From Anaerolineales bacterium (GTDB lineage Bacteria > Chloroflexota > Anaerolineae > Anaerolineales > Villigracilaceae), in contig JAOZOM010000005.1 in assembly GCA_029933275.1 (NCBI GenBank), forward strand, positions 1 through 20,700: 20,700 bases of DNA. Direction: 5' to 3'. Within the stretch, counting starts at the first letter, position 1, and each line of letters starts with the position of its first letter. Both the position numbers and the translations under genes were made by a program. Shown here in pieces: positions 19,838 to 20,700 of this stretch. The notes beneath the pieces are model-generated. The model did no database searches. It saw nothing but the letters and a program-made list of their open reading frames with translations, and was not told where the DNA came from.

Positions 19838-20700
19838 CTAAAAATCAAGCACCGCCGCGAGCGGAGCTGGTGCAGAAACGCTTTCAACCGATTCCGCTTT
19901 TTCAGCATCCCGCGCCCAGATATAGAGACAAGTGTGGTAGGCGGTGGTTGTGTAAGTGCTGATTACCGTCGCGATCATTACGAAGATGAAAAAGACCAGC
20001 AATCCGGCTACGATGCCAATGACCAAGCCGAGGGTCACGGTCGTTCCGCCAAAGAGGGATATGATACCGAATCCGAGCGCAGACCCGATAATTGCTCCCG
20101 TTAAACCGAGACCGAATCCAATTAGACCTGTTACCGTTTTCACGCCGACCGTGCTGATTCCCATCAAAAGGAGATTATCCTGCACGATTTGCGTGGCGCG
20201 TTTAACCCCATCCACGAGATTGATGTCCTCGATGACCATCGCGGGGAGAATGAGATAGGAGGCTTCCGTCCAGACAGTTTCGATGAGGTTACCGAGAAAG
20301 TTTCGCCCCGCCTTCTGCCCCTTCCCCTTGACGAGATTTTTGAGCATATTAACGACAGTAGATGCCGCCGCGAGGGTGGCTAAATCGAAGAAATCGCGCT
20401 TGACGATTGCCCAAGCCTTATCCATACGCCCATCGCCTTCGGAGAGGTAGCCATAGATGAGATAAACAGTCATCGCCGAGAAGATATAGCTGATAATGAA
20501 GTTGCCAAAAACGAGCAGCGCACCGCCAAGATAGAGGAAAACTTGACCAAACGCGCTGTTGCTAAAGAGCATGGTGGCGATAACGATGGGGATAATGCCG
20601 ATAACGGCAACAATCGCACCCGCAAAGAGGGTGTAGATGGAGGGCTTGATGAGGTCTTTGTCGGCAGATGCCATCTGCCAAGCCTGTTTGAGAAATTGCC
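19838..20700 (-). CDS. Multi-pass membrane protein, DUF6159-like, partial
   Basis: At least 286 residues of an integral membrane protein with about six hydrophobic, glycine-rich segments. An ATG at 20674 would give 278 residues, but the frame stays open to the window edge, no ribosome site precedes that ATG, and the upstream residues F-L-K-Q-A-W-Q-M-A-S-A-D-K-D-L look like the conserved start region of DUF6159-type proteins. I therefore think the true start is outside the window and the gene is cut at its 5' end. A loop phrase L-P-A-M-V-I-E-D-I before a helix resembles the same family. Function is unknown. It is followed at eleven bases by the creatininase-family gene, whose ribosome site overlaps its stop. 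Confidence 0.65.
   Translation of the reverse strand, partial: QFLKQAWQMASADKDLIKPSIYTLFAGAIVAVIGIIPIVIATMLFSNSAFGQVFLYLGGALLVFGNFIISYIFSAMTVYLIYGYLSEGDGRMDKAWAIVKRDFFDLATLAAASTVVNMLKNLVKGKGQKAGRNFLGNLIETVWTEASYLILPAMVIEDINLVDGVKRATQIVQDNLLLMGISTVGVKTVTGLIGFGLGLTGAIIGSALGFGIISLFGGTTVTLGLVIGIVAGLLVFFIFVMIATVISTYTTTAYHTCLYIWARDAEKAESVESVSAPAPLAAVLDF

Noticed and set aside
20189..20674. ATG 20674 as the true start of the membrane protein
   Set aside because: The frame is open to the window edge, no ribosome site precedes this ATG, and the upstream residues fit the family start, so the gene is called partial.
1..20700. CRISPR array, insertion sequence, prophage, tRNA or rRNA
   Set aside because: I found no regularly spaced repeats, transposase or integrase motifs, phage structural genes, or cloverleaf or rRNA-like stretches.

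Overview
The window looks like a chromosomal piece of a Gram-negative-type or monoderm environmental bacterium, most likely a member of the Chloroflexota (Anaerolineae-like). I infer this from three things: a short YidC without a periplasmic domain next to rpmH, rnpA, yidD and khpB; GAF-rich histidine kinases with an unusual phospho-acceptor box; and an RpoC with a long helical insertion. This lineage call is an inference from gene style, not a database result. I see no phage, insertion sequence, CRISPR array, rRNA or tRNA.

Layout. Positions 6-2099 hold a small lipoprotein and a large multi-membrane protein resembling a GT-C glycosyltransferase, both AT-rich and on the plus strand. Positions 2142-5800 form one plus-strand operon for translation, RNA processing and membrane protein insertion: rpmH, rnpA, yidD, a BamB-like beta-propeller lipoprotein, yidC and khpB (jag). 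It starts with a perfect TATAAT box and a leader hairpin and ends in a perfect 17-bp terminator. Positions 5800-10552 hold a signalling cluster: a REC-GAF-kinase, a stand-alone receiver, and a GAF-GAF-kinase with a degenerate C-terminal receiver. The two kinases share an uncommon H-box (H-W-x-G-N-K) and are clearly related. None of the three has a DNA-binding output domain. Positions 10553-11791 hold a repeat-rich spacer, a convincing promoter, a structured 5' leader, and a gene for an SH3b plus C39-like cysteine peptidase protein with no signal peptide.

From 11823 to the end everything is on the minus strand. Reading in transcription order from the right edge: a partial membrane protein resembling DUF6159, a creatininase-family hydrolase, rpoC (without rpoB beside it), and gyrA. 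Good terminators separate creatininase from rpoC and rpoC from gyrA, so these are at least three transcription units. The GyrA-like protein lacks a recognisable GyrA box in its usual place, which raises the question of whether it is a true gyrase or a topoisomerase IV-like enzyme.

The items I rate most worth checking are the unusual kinase and receiver cluster, the structured leader plus C39-like protein, the missing GyrA box, the separation of rpoC from rpoB, and the imperfect hairpin element after khpB. I did not find a clearly novel defence or mobile system.
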